Notes: generated from the letters alone by a model not told the origin. DNA of 64,000 nucleotides from Platanthera guangdongensis (GCA_039583875.1 CM077151.1:107836609-107900608), one strand, 5' to 3'; positions 10,055-22,042 are shown, counted from the stretch's first letter. Made by a program: numbers and translations.

Positions 10055-12990
10055 TGTAACGCCCCCGGTTTTTCTGTGTTTGTTTGATCTTTGGATGGCG
10101 TTACGATGGCGTATTTCCGGCTTTTTGCCGTTGTAGAGCGTGGTCTTAGCTCTTAGGGTTCCCTGTGTAGCCTGTTTGTAGCCTGTTAGCAAGATTCCCC
10201 AGCTAGCCGGAGTCCGTTTGATGACTCGGCTGGGCCTCTTAGGGAATGCTTGTGTTTTGGCTTCGGGTGGTGTTATCCCGGGTTTTGTTCGTCGAATGCT
10301 AATTTCGACTTCGCAGTTGTGTTCGTAGCGTGGGTTTTTAGCTGCGACGTGAATTTCGTCATTTTCTGAGATGTTTCGGGTCTCGTGTTGTTTTGATTTT
10401 GCGTGTAAGTAATTAATATGTTGATTGTTTATTATTAAACTGCTGTATATATATATAGCCTTAGGTTAGAAATAGGGCTCGGTTCTTTTGTTTTCTTTCT
10501 TTTCTCTGTTTAGAAGCCGCCGCCTGTGCGAGAGGAAGAGAACCGCCGGACTACCCTAGCCTTCGGACTCCGATTTCTGGAGATCTAGCGGTCGAAATTC
10601 GATTTCGAGAGTGGATCTGGACTGCCCTCGCCTGGATCTGTATTCTTTCTGCTCCTCAGCTGGTGCTCTGCGGCTAGATCCGAGAGTGGGGGATGCCGCC
10701 GACCAAGCTTTTCTGGTATTAAGGCAAGTGATGTTCCCTCATCCTTGCCATAGTTTATCTTTGTCTGCTTTTGATTAAATTTTATCTCTTTCCTGCTTAG
10801 ATCTTAGGTGTACGCTAGGGTTCCTTCCCGATCATGTCGTGGTTAGTGTAGAAAGTTCCAGTTAAAATCTCAGTTTTCCTGAGGGATTGTGTCTATTAGG
10901 GACAGATTTGGTTCGGTTCAGGTCGAGTAGTTGCTATTGTCGATGGATGTTGTACCCTAGAGAGAGACCTCGTTCTCGTTTCTGGTTGTTTGCTGGATCT
11001 GGCGCCTATAGCCAGTCGGGGTGTCGACACCGTTGTGTCGACACCGTTGTGTCGACACCGGCCAGTCGGGGTGTCGACACCGTTGTGTCGATACCGGCCA
11101 GTCGGGGTGTCGACACTTTTGTGTCGACACCGGCCAGTCGTGGTGTCGACACTTGGTGTCGACACCGGCCAGTCGTAGTGTCGACACTTGGTGTCGACAC
11201 CAGCAGCGGCAGTGTCGACACCTTGTGTCGACACCGGCCGTAGTGGTGTCGACACTTGGTGTCGACACCAGCAGCTGCAGTGTCGACACCTTATGTCGAA
11301 ACCGGCCGCAGTGGTGTCGACACTTGGTGTCGACACCAGCAGCGGCAGTGTCGACACCTTGTGTCGACACCGGCCACAGTGGTGTCGACACTTAGTGTCG
11401 ACACCAGCAGCGGCAGTGTCGACACCTTGTGTCGACAACGGCCGCAGTGGTGTCGACACTTGGTGTCGACACCAGCAGCGGCAGTGTTGACACCTTGTGT
11501 CGACACCGGCCGCAGTAGTGTCGACACTTGGTGTCGACACCGGCAGCGGTTGTGTCGACACCTTGTGTCGACACCGGCTTGTCGTGGTGTCGACACATCG
11601 TGTCGACACTGGGTGCTGCGCTTGTTTTGGGGTCAGGAAGACTCGGGGTTGGTTCTTTTTAGGCGTGCAAGGCCGCGTCGGTTGGACCCGACGTTTCTGT
11701 CTTGGGTTCGTGTGTTTCTTAGGATTGTTAGTGTGACCTTTCCCTAGGGGGGGCATTGGGTGTTCGGCTAATTTCTGCATGCCGACTCTTGGGTTGTGGC
11801 AGGTGGTGGAGTTTTGGTGACCTCTAGATGGGTGGTTTTATGTGGAGAGATGTGGCCACCGCCTTTTGCCCCAGTTTGGGTTGGTGTGTGTGGGACCCTA
11901 AAGCTGCCACTGTTTGACCCCTTGCCCTTTTTGGGTCTGATTTTGGTTATGTATTCAGATCCATGTTTTGACCACTGCCACTTACCCACGTGTTAGGACT
12001 GTTAGTCCCTTTCCTGTTTATGCTTTCCTTTCTTTTGGCATATATGTATATGTCTTTTTATTGTTGCAGACTCTTTTGGTAGGGCATAATGGTTTTATTG
12101 CTCGCACTTGGTGTGCTCTGCTGTGCTTTAGACAGTACTCTCCTCTTACTGTCACCCCTTTTCTTTTGCTTATAGCAGTTTGTTGCCGGGTTAGTAAACC
12201 CTTCTCCTTATTTGCTCATTAATCTATTGCTCTATTTACCTTTTGATTGTTTCCATGCTGAGGTGTTCTTTTCTTGGATGCCTCAGGTCCAGGTTGTAGC
12301 CTGTTCAGCGGCTAGTTCTTTTGGAGGGGTTTGTTGGTGGCCTCTTGGGTAGCTGAGATAGTTGATCCCCGTTTTGTTGGGAGGTAGTTCTTTACTTTTC
12401 TGTATAGACATACATACTCGCCAATGGGTTCGTGTCAGGTTGTTGACGCCCACTGGTGGCTTCTTGTGATGCTGGGTATGAATTTAAACTGCTGATTTTG
12501 CCTACTTGTGGTTGGTTACTTGCTCCTAGGAAGGATTTATGCTAGGTTGCATGTTAGGTATTTTAAAACCTAAAAGTATTATTATATGTACCTCATGCAT
12601 AACATGTTTCTAAAATAAAGACACTATTTTTCCTCAATGTAAGACACTATTTTTCATACATACTATATTCATCTTAGAGTCGTGCATACCATGAGTCGTC
12701 CCCCGGGGACTCTTATGCTCATTTAGGGTGTCAACTTAATTGATCCAAAGTATTTTCTGCTGCGTATAAATATAATTTTAACTGTGGACTAGCTGATCCA
12801 CCGTGCCGAGGGATACGACCATTCAACTTAACTGATTTCTTTCACATTTAATCAACGATTTTCCTTAAAATCTAAGGTCTGGAGTTTTGCCTGAGCGTGT
12901 GCAGTTATCCCCTACACGATGTGACATCACGGCACGTGTTTTCTCCTGCTCTGATACAATTTCTTTGTCGAGAAAATGCGGGTTGTGACA
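10055..12990 (+). repeat. Element B 3' LTR (2936 bp)
   Basis: It matches the 5' LTR end to end with scattered substitutions. The TA box is at 10446-10457 and the palindrome array at 11010-11612. Array units differ from the 5' copy by point changes and copy number, so the arrays diverge faster than the rest of the LTR. Apparent reading frames over the array, including those that begin or end in its flanks, are not genes. Confidence 0.95.
11010..11612. repeat. GTGTCGACAC palindrome array in B 3' LTR
   Basis: Same 68-bp higher-order structure as at 2624-3181, with a longer left part in which GTGTCGACAC sites are joined by CGTT or GGCCAGTCG spacers. Many units keep the palindrome perfect while spacers vary (AGCAGCGGC, AGCAGCTGC, GGCCGTAGT), which suggests the palindrome is the constrained part or is kept uniform by recombination. 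Confidence 0.93.
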
Positions 12991-13035
12991 CTAAGACCCC
13001 CGTATTTTAAAAAAGAAAAAAAAGGGGGTCTTACA
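12991..13035 (+). repeat. Element A 5' LTR, right end, with terminal hairpin
   Basis: It starts with the second CTAAG copy and ends TTACA just before a primer binding site. TAAGACCCCC (12992-13001) pairs perfectly with GGGGGTCTTA (13024-13033), a 10-bp stem with a purine-rich 22-nt loop at the extreme LTR end. B integrated at the left edge of this hairpin. Confidence 0.88.
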
Positions 13036-13037
13036 AG

Positions 13038-13048
13038 TGGTATCAGAG
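13038..13048 (+). other. Primer binding site of element A (initiator-Met tRNA type)
   Basis: TGGTATCAGAG begins two bases after the LTR end at 13035-13036. This fixes the LTR boundary and the plus orientation of A. Confidence 0.88.
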
Positions 13049-13203
13049 GAAACCTCGATCGACAAGTAGTAATCCACAACCCCTGGGTCACCCCCACACG
13101 GGTTTAGTTTGGGGACAAACTAAGCAGCGGAAGCAGTGGTGTGCCCATATGGGGGATCACATGTAAATTGTCCACTTTTTAGGGTTGAGTCAATTACTTA
13201 CTG

Positions 13204-13326
13204 ATGGCTTTGGAGTTGATCCAGACATTAGAAAAGATGCAGACATCCTTTGTGTCCGAGGATCACCCTGAGCTATACCGGGAGTACCTAGCATTGTTGA
13301 TTGCCCTAGATGACATTAGAGACTGA
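13204..13326 (+). pseudogene. Element A gag remnant (first 40 codons?)
   Basis: ATG at 13204 opens 40 codons (MALELIQTLEKMQTSF...) to TGA at 13324-13326. Its place after the leader suggests the start of gag, but no gag core follows. Within a few codons the sequence becomes the spacer before integrase, so most of gag, protease, RT and RNase H is missing. Confidence 0.4.
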
Positions 13327-13329
13327 GTG

Positions 13330-14760
13330 AGAGATGGGCAGAGGCAGGATTCCCAGCTAGAGCCGGTATTCCAGGCCTTAGAAGCAGGCACTGCTGGGGA
13401 TTACATGTTAAGGGATAGTCTAGTGTGTTTCAGAGGATGAGAGTACATACCATAGGGAGGCCAGGTCCGGGAGGATATTATGATGGAGGCCCACTGTAGT
13501 CAGTATTCTATACACACGGGGATCACCAAGATGACGTCAGACTTGAAGAAGACGGTGTTCTGGCCGGGGATGAAGAAGGACATTACATACTTCGTGACTC
13601 ATTGTGAGGCATGCTAGCTGGTGAAGGCGGAGTGCAGAAACCACGCAGGATTGCTACAGCCACTCCCGGTACATAAGTGGAAATTTGAGGACATCGCGAT
13701 AGATTTCATTCATGGCCTTCCCCGATCACAGACAGGAAACGATTCGATTTGGGTCATCGTCGATCGGCTGACGAAGGTGGCTAGATTCATTCCGATCAGA
13801 AAAGATGACTCGGTTGGGGTACTAGTGCGGAGATTCGTAGAGCAGTTCATTCGTTACCACGGAGTGCCCAAGACGATCGTGTTAGATCGGGATGGTCGGT
13901 TCACATCCAGGGAGTGGAGATCCGTGCAGACGTACTTAGGCTCGCGACTGACCTTCAGCACAGCATTTCATCCCCAGACGGATGGGCAGACAGAGCGTAC
14001 CAACCGGACATTGGAGGACCTCCTAAGGCTATGCATTCTGGATCGGAACGAACCTTGGGAGAAGCTTTTACCACTGGTCGAGTTCTCCTATAACAACAGC
14101 TACCAGTCCAGCATAGGGATGGCTCCTTGTGAAGCCTTGTACGAAAGAAGATGTAGGACTCCACTTTCATGGGTTCAGGACTAGGATCCAAAGGCATTGG
14201 GATCGGATTTTGTCGAAGACACCGAAGCTCAGGTGAGACTGATACGGGGTAGGATGCTAGAAGCACAGAGCCAACAGGCTAAGTACTACGACGCCCGACA
14301 CTGTCATGTTGAGCTTCAGTTGGGAGACCGGATTTTCTTGAAAATTCGGCCCATGCACGAAGTTTCACGAGTGCGTGGTCGGATGAAGAAGCTCAGCCCT
14401 AGGTATATAGGCCCTTACAGGATCCTGGAGCGGATCGGGCCCCTAGCTTATAGGCTGGAGTTGCCACCGGAACTGACGGGTTTTACCCAACGTGTTCCAT
14501 ATTTCTTCACTTAGGAGGGCTCTACTACGCTCAGAGCAGCAGATTTCGACCACAGATGGACTGGTAGCCTCAGACCGGTCAGTTCACTTGGAGCCGGTTC
14601 GGATCGATGACAAAGGAGTACGGATCTTGCGTCACAAGAAGGTTCCATTAGTCAATGTTCTGTGGAGACACCATGGCCAAGAGTAGCATACCTGGGAACT
14701 GCAGGACCTGAAGCGACAAAAGTATCCAGAGCTGTTCAGTCAGGTATACCTCATAACCTC
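13330..14760 (+). pseudogene. int: Element A integrase with GPY and chromodomain-like tail, the only pol domain left
   Basis: The frame enters at the RNase H-integrase connector. The HHCC region (EAHCSQYSIHTG ... HCEAC) runs to 13614 and is followed by TAG at 13615-13617. Catalytic Asp residues are in IDFIHGLPRS (near 13705) and LDRDGRF (near 13890), and the Glu in TDGQTERTN (near 13985). A TAG ends the frame at 14182-14184; it resumes to GPYRILERIG (near 14410), then shifts frame near 14490 into FHISSLRRALL and a chromodomain-like end (VPLVNVLWRHHGQE) with a stop at 14684. All catalytic residues survive although gag, PR and RT are gone. Confidence 0.88.
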
Positions 14761-15037
14761 TCAAGATGTTCAATTTACTTTCCTATTTTTTAAACTAGTA
14801 GGGCTGCTCTAGGAAGAGTAGAGGCTAATCTTTTATTTATTGCGGTCTTGGATTTGCCAATTGGGCGAATTGGCCATAGATTTAGGTTTCCCTTTAAACC
14901 CCACTTTGCAAACATGGCGTCGAGATGGAATCTTTCACTTCATATGGTATGTTACAAGTTTCCTTTTCTTCGATTGAAATTCCCATAGGCTTAACCTTGA
15001 TTTCGGGGACGAAATCTTTGTTTTGTTTATTGGGATT
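14761..15037 (+). other. Element A 3' untranslated region with hairpin before the LTR
   Basis: No coding potential. GATTTCG (14999-15005) pairs with CGAAATC (15010-15016) around GGGA, the same position and design as the hairpin in B at 10017-10037. The polypurine tract is degenerate (about 15028-15037, TTATTGGGATT context). Confidence 0.7.
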
Positions 15038-18000
15038 TGTAACATCCCATTTCCAACTAGACCCCTAAGAGTGGTTTTGGCCATGAATAGATCATGACAA
15101 AACCCTAGGAAGCCCAAGAAGACCAAGTAAACCTAAGAATGTGTGTGAGACCACTATGGTCAGCACATAGTAAATTTCTGAACTCTTGTTTAAGATAATC
15201 ATGGGGCTTCACCAAGACTCCAAGACCCCACATCATGGTCTCATCAACCCATTGTAGGGTCCATTAGAGCCCTAAGGTTCCATTGAAGTCAACCCAGGGT
15301 GCCCAAGTTGACCTGGAACCACCATAGGCCTAAACTGTCAAGGTGCCATAACTAAGGGCAATGTGCCATGGTAAAGCCCAACTAACCCTACCAAGGACCT
15401 TATAGACCTAAAGTGGGATCAATGGGTCACTAAGAACCCATGCAGGGCAGTCCAAAGGGTTAAGTTGAGCAAAGTCAACTCTAACCCTAAATGGGTCAAC
15501 CTAACCTACATTGGGTCAAACTGACCTACACAAGGGGCAATTGAAGTTACCTTAGCCATGTGGACCCCACACATACCTTCCTAACCCTAGTGAGAGGACA
15601 ATGGGCCACCAGGAGCCCATTGGGGTCAACCCAAAAGGCTAAGTTGGCCAAAGTCAACTCTAGCCCTAAAGTGGTCAAAGTGCCCTACTTAAGGGTCAAG
15701 TGACATCCAAAGGGCCAAGACAACCCTACCTAGGCCTTAGGGGAGGCCAATGGGTCACCAAGGACCTATTAGGGGCAACCTTAAAGACCAAATTGACCAA
15801 GGTCAACCCTAGTCAAGTTTTAGGTCAAGCTAGCCCAAATGAGCTAACTCAAGCTCAAGCCCAATTCACTTAGGCAAACCTTGCTTTGATGGATGAAATG
15901 GACATGTGGGCTGCCATAGGGTTAGGTAGGAGTCAATTCAGCTTGGTATGAAGGAGAGAGAAAAATCCACCTAAGGGAAGAGAGAGAAAGTGAAAGAGAT
16001 AATAGAGGAAGACTTTGGGCTCCTCCTTCCCCTTCCCCAACCTCCCATTCATTGCTTTAAGACCCGGAATGCATCCCCAATCCAACAAGCTACCCATTGA
16101 CTGGTTTGAGCCAAGTTTTTCCCCCTACCTACCATGGCCGCCAACCTTGACCAAGAGCCAATAATGGCAAATGCATTCCCAGCCACATAACACCCCATTT
16201 CTTGTCCTTAAAAGTTTCACTGGACTCCAAGGAGTCAGTTCCACCCTTTACCTGAAGGAGCTAAGGGATTTCACAGTGCTGTTGCAAAAATCCGACCACC
16301 AACACCACCAAAATGATTTCCCGGCGATCGGCAAGGCTACAACCACCCAACAAGGTCCTCCTCCACTACTTTTCCCATGGATAGTTCATAGCATTCACTA
16401 GGGCCAAGGTTCGAGCTCAATTGAGACCAATCCAATTCAGAACTTTTCTGTGTTTTCCATGATTTTGAGCTTGTCGGGTTCGCCATAAAAGGGGCTTCCG
16501 GCGGCCAAGCCGCCGCCTGGCGACGGCCACCACCTCAACGGAGGTGGTGGTGGCGGTGGCCGGCCGGGGAGGTGGCCGGATCGCCGGCGGCAGCAGCTGG
16601 AAGATGCTCCAGGCGGGATGAATCAGAGCCGTCGGCTGGAGGAAGGCGATGACCAGATGACGTCCACTGTTTGCGCCAAGATTCGTGCAAAGATATAATA
16701 AACTATAGGCTTGATTAATGTTTATTTCATTTTTATCACACAATTGGTATTTAATGTTTGTATTTATTAAAAATACTTAGAGGCAATATCACAGAATGGG
16801 GTCAACATGAAAATTGTAGCCTGATTAGCCTACTGTAAAACAAAATTGGCTTGAAGCAATTTGGGTGACTGGTTTGACCAGGGCACCCATTTTGGTGGGA
16901 CCTACACCTAGGGCTAGGCAGACATTAAACTGAGTGCCCACACTTCATCCTTGGTCCAAATTAATTGAAATGTTGGCAGGGATTCCCCCTAGACCATATC
17001 TAGGTGCTGCCCAAAGATGGGAATTTTTGGGGACAATATTTTTATAGTTTTGGAAAATATTTAATTTATCTAGGGTTAACTAATTTAAGGGTCAAATAAC
17101 CTCCAAACTCACCCAAATTTTAGTGAGAGGTGTTTAGGGTCAATATAAATCTCTGGTTAAAATTGCATCACATTTGGAGGTGGTTTGAACAGAAATCATG
17201 CAAACCCTAGCTTTGCCCTAAAAAAGGTATTTTGGTCAAAAGATGTATTTTGGGTTTTGAGTGGACAAATCACCTCAACAGAGGTTGGAATTGGGGCCAC
17301 TGGCTTGGCATGGCTTATTTCACCTTATCATGAAATATGGGATAGATTGGAATTGGTTTGCCCTAAGATCTAAGGCCATACCTTAAGAAAGGGCTTTTGT
17401 GCCTTGTGAAGGGTATGCGGTCAAAACACCTTGAATGAACTTGGAATTTTGTAGGGAGAGTGCTAGAATAGATAAAACCCTCTTGTAAAAATCTTATGGG
17501 ATTTTGGGAAGGGTAGGGTGCACAAAACCCTAACCCTAGCCAAGGGCACAAATATTTTGGAGCTAGAATAGGTTAGCAAGACTCTTAAAACAATCATGAA
17601 AATTTGGCAAAGGGAGTTTTAGACCATATTAATCATATTTGAATTTTAATGAAATTTTTGGATACATAATTAGGGTACCTACTTCACAACCTCAAATATT
17701 TGGGAACTTGCTAAATAATTCTTCCAGAGCTCAATACTTATTGAAAAATTATGAAACTTGCGAAATAGTGTTCCTAGTTCAGTATGCTCATATGAGAATT
17801 TATTTGGAATTTTTAGATGGAAAATTGCTATATTTTGTTCATTAAACCCTTAACTTGGAATTTTATGTGAAAATCAAATATAGACTTTATTATTCAATGA
17901 TAAATTGTAAAACTTGATCTAGAGCACTTATATGACCTTACAAGCATCCATGAATTTTATCTGAATTTTTGGAATTATTAATGCTGTAAATTCTCTTAAA

Positions 18001-19008
18001 ATGAATTATTATGGGATATATTTGAAATTAAAATTAAGGGCTTAAACCTTACTGGAAAATTTTGAGGCTTTGGATTTTGCGTTATACATTCATATTGTAT
18101 TTAACCAAAATTTGGTGGAATATTATCTTATCTAAAATTGGTACTTCATGTTCAAACTTGGGATTTTTGGCTACTAAATTAATTAAATAAATTATCAGAT
18201 CATAGGAAAATTATGAAATTATGGATTTAGACCACAAAGCTCATAATGGCCCTCCAATAATTATTATAGGAGTACTGGATGATTATTTGTTGTACATCCC
18301 ATTTTACGGGTCATATAGCTTAAGTGGTCTGCATATTGTAAAAATTGCAGAAATTATGTTGGATTATAATTTGATGCATGTCTTGGGATTAGTACACTGC
18401 TGGTTTGGATAGATAAAAATAAGTTCATTATTGGTAGTAGGATGAGTAGAGGGATGGATTGGCTAGAGTTAGGAGGTGCCCGGGATCGACGAAAGATCTT
18501 TTTCGTAGGGAGGAAGTGTCAATTGCACTCGGGTTAGATCCAACACAATATTTAAGGGTAGATAGTAAGTATAGGGTTTCACTTTATCACACCTCGATGA
18601 CTCGGGAAGATAGGTTGTGTCACTCTGGCAGTAAGCCCAGTGGTTTGGTGAAGGGCAGGTTAGCCCTGCGCGCTTTTACTCGGTTGATATTTTATAAGGG
18701 GCAGGATGGCCCGACGAGCTTTGGCTCGGTTGATGTTGGTGATGGATGGGATGGTCCGGGGAGCTTTGGCTCTGTACTGATACATAAGGTTGCATGTGCA
18801 TAAAAATAAAGGTGGTGGGTCTTCGGTATTGGAGTGTCGATGCACCGACGCCAATACGTTGACTCGGCAAGTGTGGCTAGCACTTCGCCAACAGAAGTCC
18901 GGTGCGCCAGCCGGCAAGAGTATGCAGGAGTCCGCTTAGTGCACCAGCGTTGAGGCATACGATAAGTCTGACCGGTAGTGCTTTACTGGTTTAGAGGTGG
19001 GCGAGGCC
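15038..19008 (+). repeat. Element A 3' LTR, truncated at its right end
   Basis: It starts TGTAACATCCC directly after the 3' untranslated region. 18318-19008 matches 1-694. The copy stops at 19008 where sequence changes abruptly to an antisense integrase of element C; about 1 kb of LTR is lost. Contents: many GTCAA-type motifs at 15280-15850, a purine-rich GAGAGA stretch near 15950-16010, a GC-rich segment at 16480-16640 (roughly CGG/GGC repeats), then AT-rich DNA from 17000 to 18300. ORFs at 16171, 16417, 17185 and elsewhere show no family features and I treat them as chance. Confidence 0.85.
15280..15850. promoter_or_regulatory. Cluster of GTCAA / TTGAC (W-box-like) motifs in LTR A
   Basis: GGTCAA, AGTCAA or their complements recur every 20-60 bp (for example AAGTCAACCC, GGGTCAACCT, GGGTCAAACTGACC, AATTGACCAAGGTCAACC). 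TTGAC(C/T) is the W-box core bound by plant WRKY factors. A cluster of this density in an LTR suggests stress or defence control of A; this is inference from motif content only. Confidence 0.5.
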
Positions 19009-20515
19009 ACATCCTTCTTCAGTCCTGGCCACCAGAAAAATTTCTTAACATCACGGTACATATTCGCGCTCCTCGGGTGAATCGAGTACTTGGTATGATG
19101 CGCCTCGTATAACAATTCCACCCGCAAAGTGCCCACATTCGGGACGCACAGACGACCGTCTTTCCAAAGCAAACCATCCACAACCTCATATTGGGAATTT
19201 TACCCATCCAGAGCCTCTATCTTGAGCTGCTTCATGCTACTATCCACATACAAAGCCTGCCGAATCCGATCAGCCAGGTCATACTGAACTTTCGTCCAGT
19301 TCAATAGCGCTTCAGCGCTCGACTGCTTGTCTACGCAAGAGAAATCCAACGCCTCCAACTACCGAACCAATCGTTCGTCATGGACCGACAGCCAATTGGC
19401 TTGAGCTGGGGCCCTGCGGCTCAACGCGTCCGCAACCGCATTGCCTTTACCAGGCACGTAATGGATCTTGAACGTGTAGTCCACCAGGAACTCCATCCAT
19501 CTCCTATGTCTCATGTTTAGATCTTTGTAATCCAACAAATATTTCAGGCTCTTTTGATCGGTATAGATATCGACCCTTACCCCATACAAGTACTGCCTCC
19601 ACAGCTTCAAGGAAAAAATCACGCCCGCTAACTCCAAGTCATGGACCGGATAATTCTTCTCGTGCACTTTCAGCTGTCTCGAGCCATACGCTATAATGCT
19701 TCCATGCTGCAGTAGCACGCAACCCAAACCACTGCCCGAAGCTTCGCTGCAGATTTCAAAGCCTTCTGTCCCACTCGACGAACTCAACACAGGCATCGTG
19801 GTCAACCGACACTTCAACACTTCAAAAGCTCGTGCACACTCCGGCGTTCAAACGAACTTCTGCTCCTTCCTCGTCAAAGTAGTGAGATGTAGCGCTATCC
19901 GCGAGAAGTTCTCCACGAAGCGCCTGTAATAGCCGGCAAGCCCCAAAAAACTCCGGACTTCCGCTACTGAAGAAAGCATAGGCCACTCTTGTATTGAAAC
20001 AATCTTCGCTGGATCCACCGCAATCCCCTCTCCACTCACTATATGACCGAGAAATGACACTGAGGACAACCAAAACTCGCATTTAACGAACTTGGCGTAC
20101 AATTGATTCCTCCTCAGCATCTCCAAAACCAAATGAAGATGCCTGAAGTGATCTTCCTCACTCTGCGAGTACACCAAAATGTCGTCGATAAAGATGATCA
20201 CAAAGTGGTCCAAGTACTCCCTGAAAGCCCTGTTCATCAAATCCATGAACACTGACGGCGCATTCGTCAGCCCAAACGGCATGACCATAAACTCGTAAAG
20301 CCCGTATCCCGTACTGAACGTTGTCTTAGGGATATTACTCTGACTTATTCTCAACTGATAGTAGCCGGACTTAAGATCCAACTTAGAGTACACCGTCGAC
20401 CCGACTAACTGATCAAATAGATCATTAATCCTTGAGATCAGGTACTTGTTCTTTTCTATTAGCTTGTTTAATTCCTGATAATCAATACAAAGTCTCAAGC
20501 TTCCGTCCTTCTCCT
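19009..20515 (-). pseudogene. pol: Element C reverse transcriptase, RNase H and partial integrase
   Basis: On the minus strand RT starts near 20515 ([15 protein letters not shown]) and holds an intact FIDD catalytic box (near 20190) and [16 protein letters not shown] at 19848-19850 splits RT from RNase H ([35 protein letters not shown]). The connector has further stops near 19359 and 19203. The integrase zinc region (HHTKYSIHPRSANMYRD then WPGLKKDVA) ends at the A/C junction. All pieces share one frame, so point stops and not indels broke it. The usual RT N-terminal part is missing: only about 70 bp separate it from protease. Confidence 0.88.
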
Positions 20516-20571
20516 TAGGCGATAGCTAATACGAAGAGAGTATGACTGGTTTGGAATCACACCGAACCGCC

Positions 20572-20784
20572 TTAACCATCTGAAGAGCAGACACCAACAT
20601 CATGCTCAACCCCTTTCAAGCCCACAAATGTCATCTCACGACCAGTTCCCAACTTGACTTTCTTGCGATTTCGATCAATGAATGCTTGTTGCTCTAAGAG
20701 CCAGTCCATAACAAAGATTACGTCGAGCTCCCCTAGTGGTAGTAACGAAGCTTCTAATTCAAAGTCTTGACTCCCAATCCGCAC
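20572..20784 (-). pseudogene. pro: Element C protease, C-terminal half
   Basis: MRIGSQDFELEASLLPLGEL leads to VMDWL, the gypsy protease GMDWL motif with Gly changed to Val. The catalytic DSG part upstream (20800-21050 on the minus strand) is not readable. The fragment supports element identity but not function. Confidence 0.7.
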
Positions 20785-21059
20785 CTAAACTCAACAGATT
20801 CTACTCGCGCGCAATGAGCATCATTAGACAACAATGCATCCAATTTTTCTTTTGCCATCGGAGGAGGTACTCCGACGCGCAATATAATTCCTTTGGTCAA
20901 AAAGGAACGCAAAGCTCCCTAAGCAAACGGTGCTCTCGCCGAATTAACCGAAAATCAGAACAAAGCTTAGCACAAACAGTTCTAAGCCAACATGCATAAT
21001 GGCAGCAAGTATTTAAAGCTAAACTGTTATAACTTTAAGCCGTACCCGTCATCACGACT

Positions 21060-22042
21060 ATGTGCTTCTTCTCGGACTTGGTGCGTCCATTCCAGCAGTC
21101 TCAGGCAAAGTGCCCCGACTTTCCACAATTAAAGCATGCGCCCGGGGTTCGACCCGTAGTCGTCCTAGAAGCACCAGAAGAAGGAACTGGACACGAAGTC
21201 CTAGCCTTCTTATACCACCTACGGTATGCAAACTTTGAGGAGTTTGACATTTTGAACTCCGTCTTCTACATATCCAAGTCCTTGCTTCCTTGGATTTGAT
21301 TCAGATCTCTGACACTTTTTCCTATAACTGCTCCTGACATAGCTTCCTTTAACTGCTGAACACCATTCCGGCAATCTCGAGCAAAGTGCCCTTCCTTGCC
21401 ACACTTAAAACAACTATATGGAGCCTGACCAGTAGACATTTTAGACTTCTTGTTCCTCCTCCTTTAGTATGCAGACTTTGCAGAATCTGGAGAGTCTAGT
21501 ACCCTGAACTCTGACATCCGATTAACTTTTGCCAAATCTACTTCCAAAGATCTAGCCGATTCCACCAAGGCTCGGAATCCCAATAATTTTGGTCCTAGCA
21601 GCAAAACTCGTAATTCGCCGCGTGGGCCATTATAAAACCTAACGACCATCGACTGCTCGCTCTCCACTTCAGAGCCCGGGTAGCGTCTTATCATCAGAAA
21701 TGCTTGCAAATATTCCTCAACTGAGTGCGTACCCTTCACTAAAAGCATGTTCAACTGCTGACCCAAAGGTCCTATAAATGTCGTTTGCTCCATCACACCA
21801 CCCGGCGTTGTAGTTACCTCAAAAATAGGGGACTGAACACGTCTTTCATTTTGTGCCCCAATCGCAGCGAACACTGCTTCCACCACCATTCTTAGGGTTT
21901 CAGCAGAGGGAAGGGTTGCAGGCACGACACTAGGTGCACGATAATCGTCAGAAACCAGATGTTCTGACGCCCAGCACCGCTTCTGGTCACCTATAGTTGT
22001 ACAAAACACCATTAAGCGACCATACAAAATTGCAAAAAGCAA
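21060..22042 (-). pseudogene. gag: Element C gag with two CCHC knuckles, internally deleted
   Basis: The minus-strand frame 22042-21464 carries the gag part after the usual RNA-binding core (HSVEEYLQAFLMIRRYPGSE, ARSLEVDLAKVNRM). Its first codons lie in the leader. The middle of the normal gag domain appears deleted between VMEQTTF and GPLGQQ. Zinc knuckles follow at about 21403-21362 (CFKCGKEGHFARDC) and about 21152-21110 (CFNCGKSGHFA, then a stop, then DC). The region to 20785 is degraded. Confidence 0.75.

Larger units (their letters stand above)
1665..12990 (+). mobile_element. Element B: complete Tekay/Del-like chromovirus (Ty3/gypsy), 11.3 kb
   Basis: A full-length LTR retrotransposon: LTR 1665-4564, initiator-Met type primer site 4567-4577, gag, protease, reverse transcriptase, RNase H, integrase with chromodomain-like tail, polypurine tract 10039-10050, LTR 10055-12990, flanked by CTAAG. 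Domain order PR-RT-RH-IN marks Ty3/gypsy. The C-terminal extension after the GPF/Y region and the LTRs of nearly 3 kb fit the Tekay (Del) chromovirus lineage. At least six in-frame stops and a gag/pol frame break make it non-autonomous now. It inserted into the 5' LTR of element A. Confidence 0.93.

Noticed and set aside
15460..15600. Telomere-like CCCTAA repeats
   Set aside because: Only isolated CCCTAA/CCCTAG words without tandem arrangement.
16417..16743. GC-rich minus-strand ORF (Pro/Thr/Arg-rich) that could be a plant gene start
   Set aside because: It lies inside LTR A, has no domain and contains simple GGT/GGC repeats; composition alone explains the open frame.
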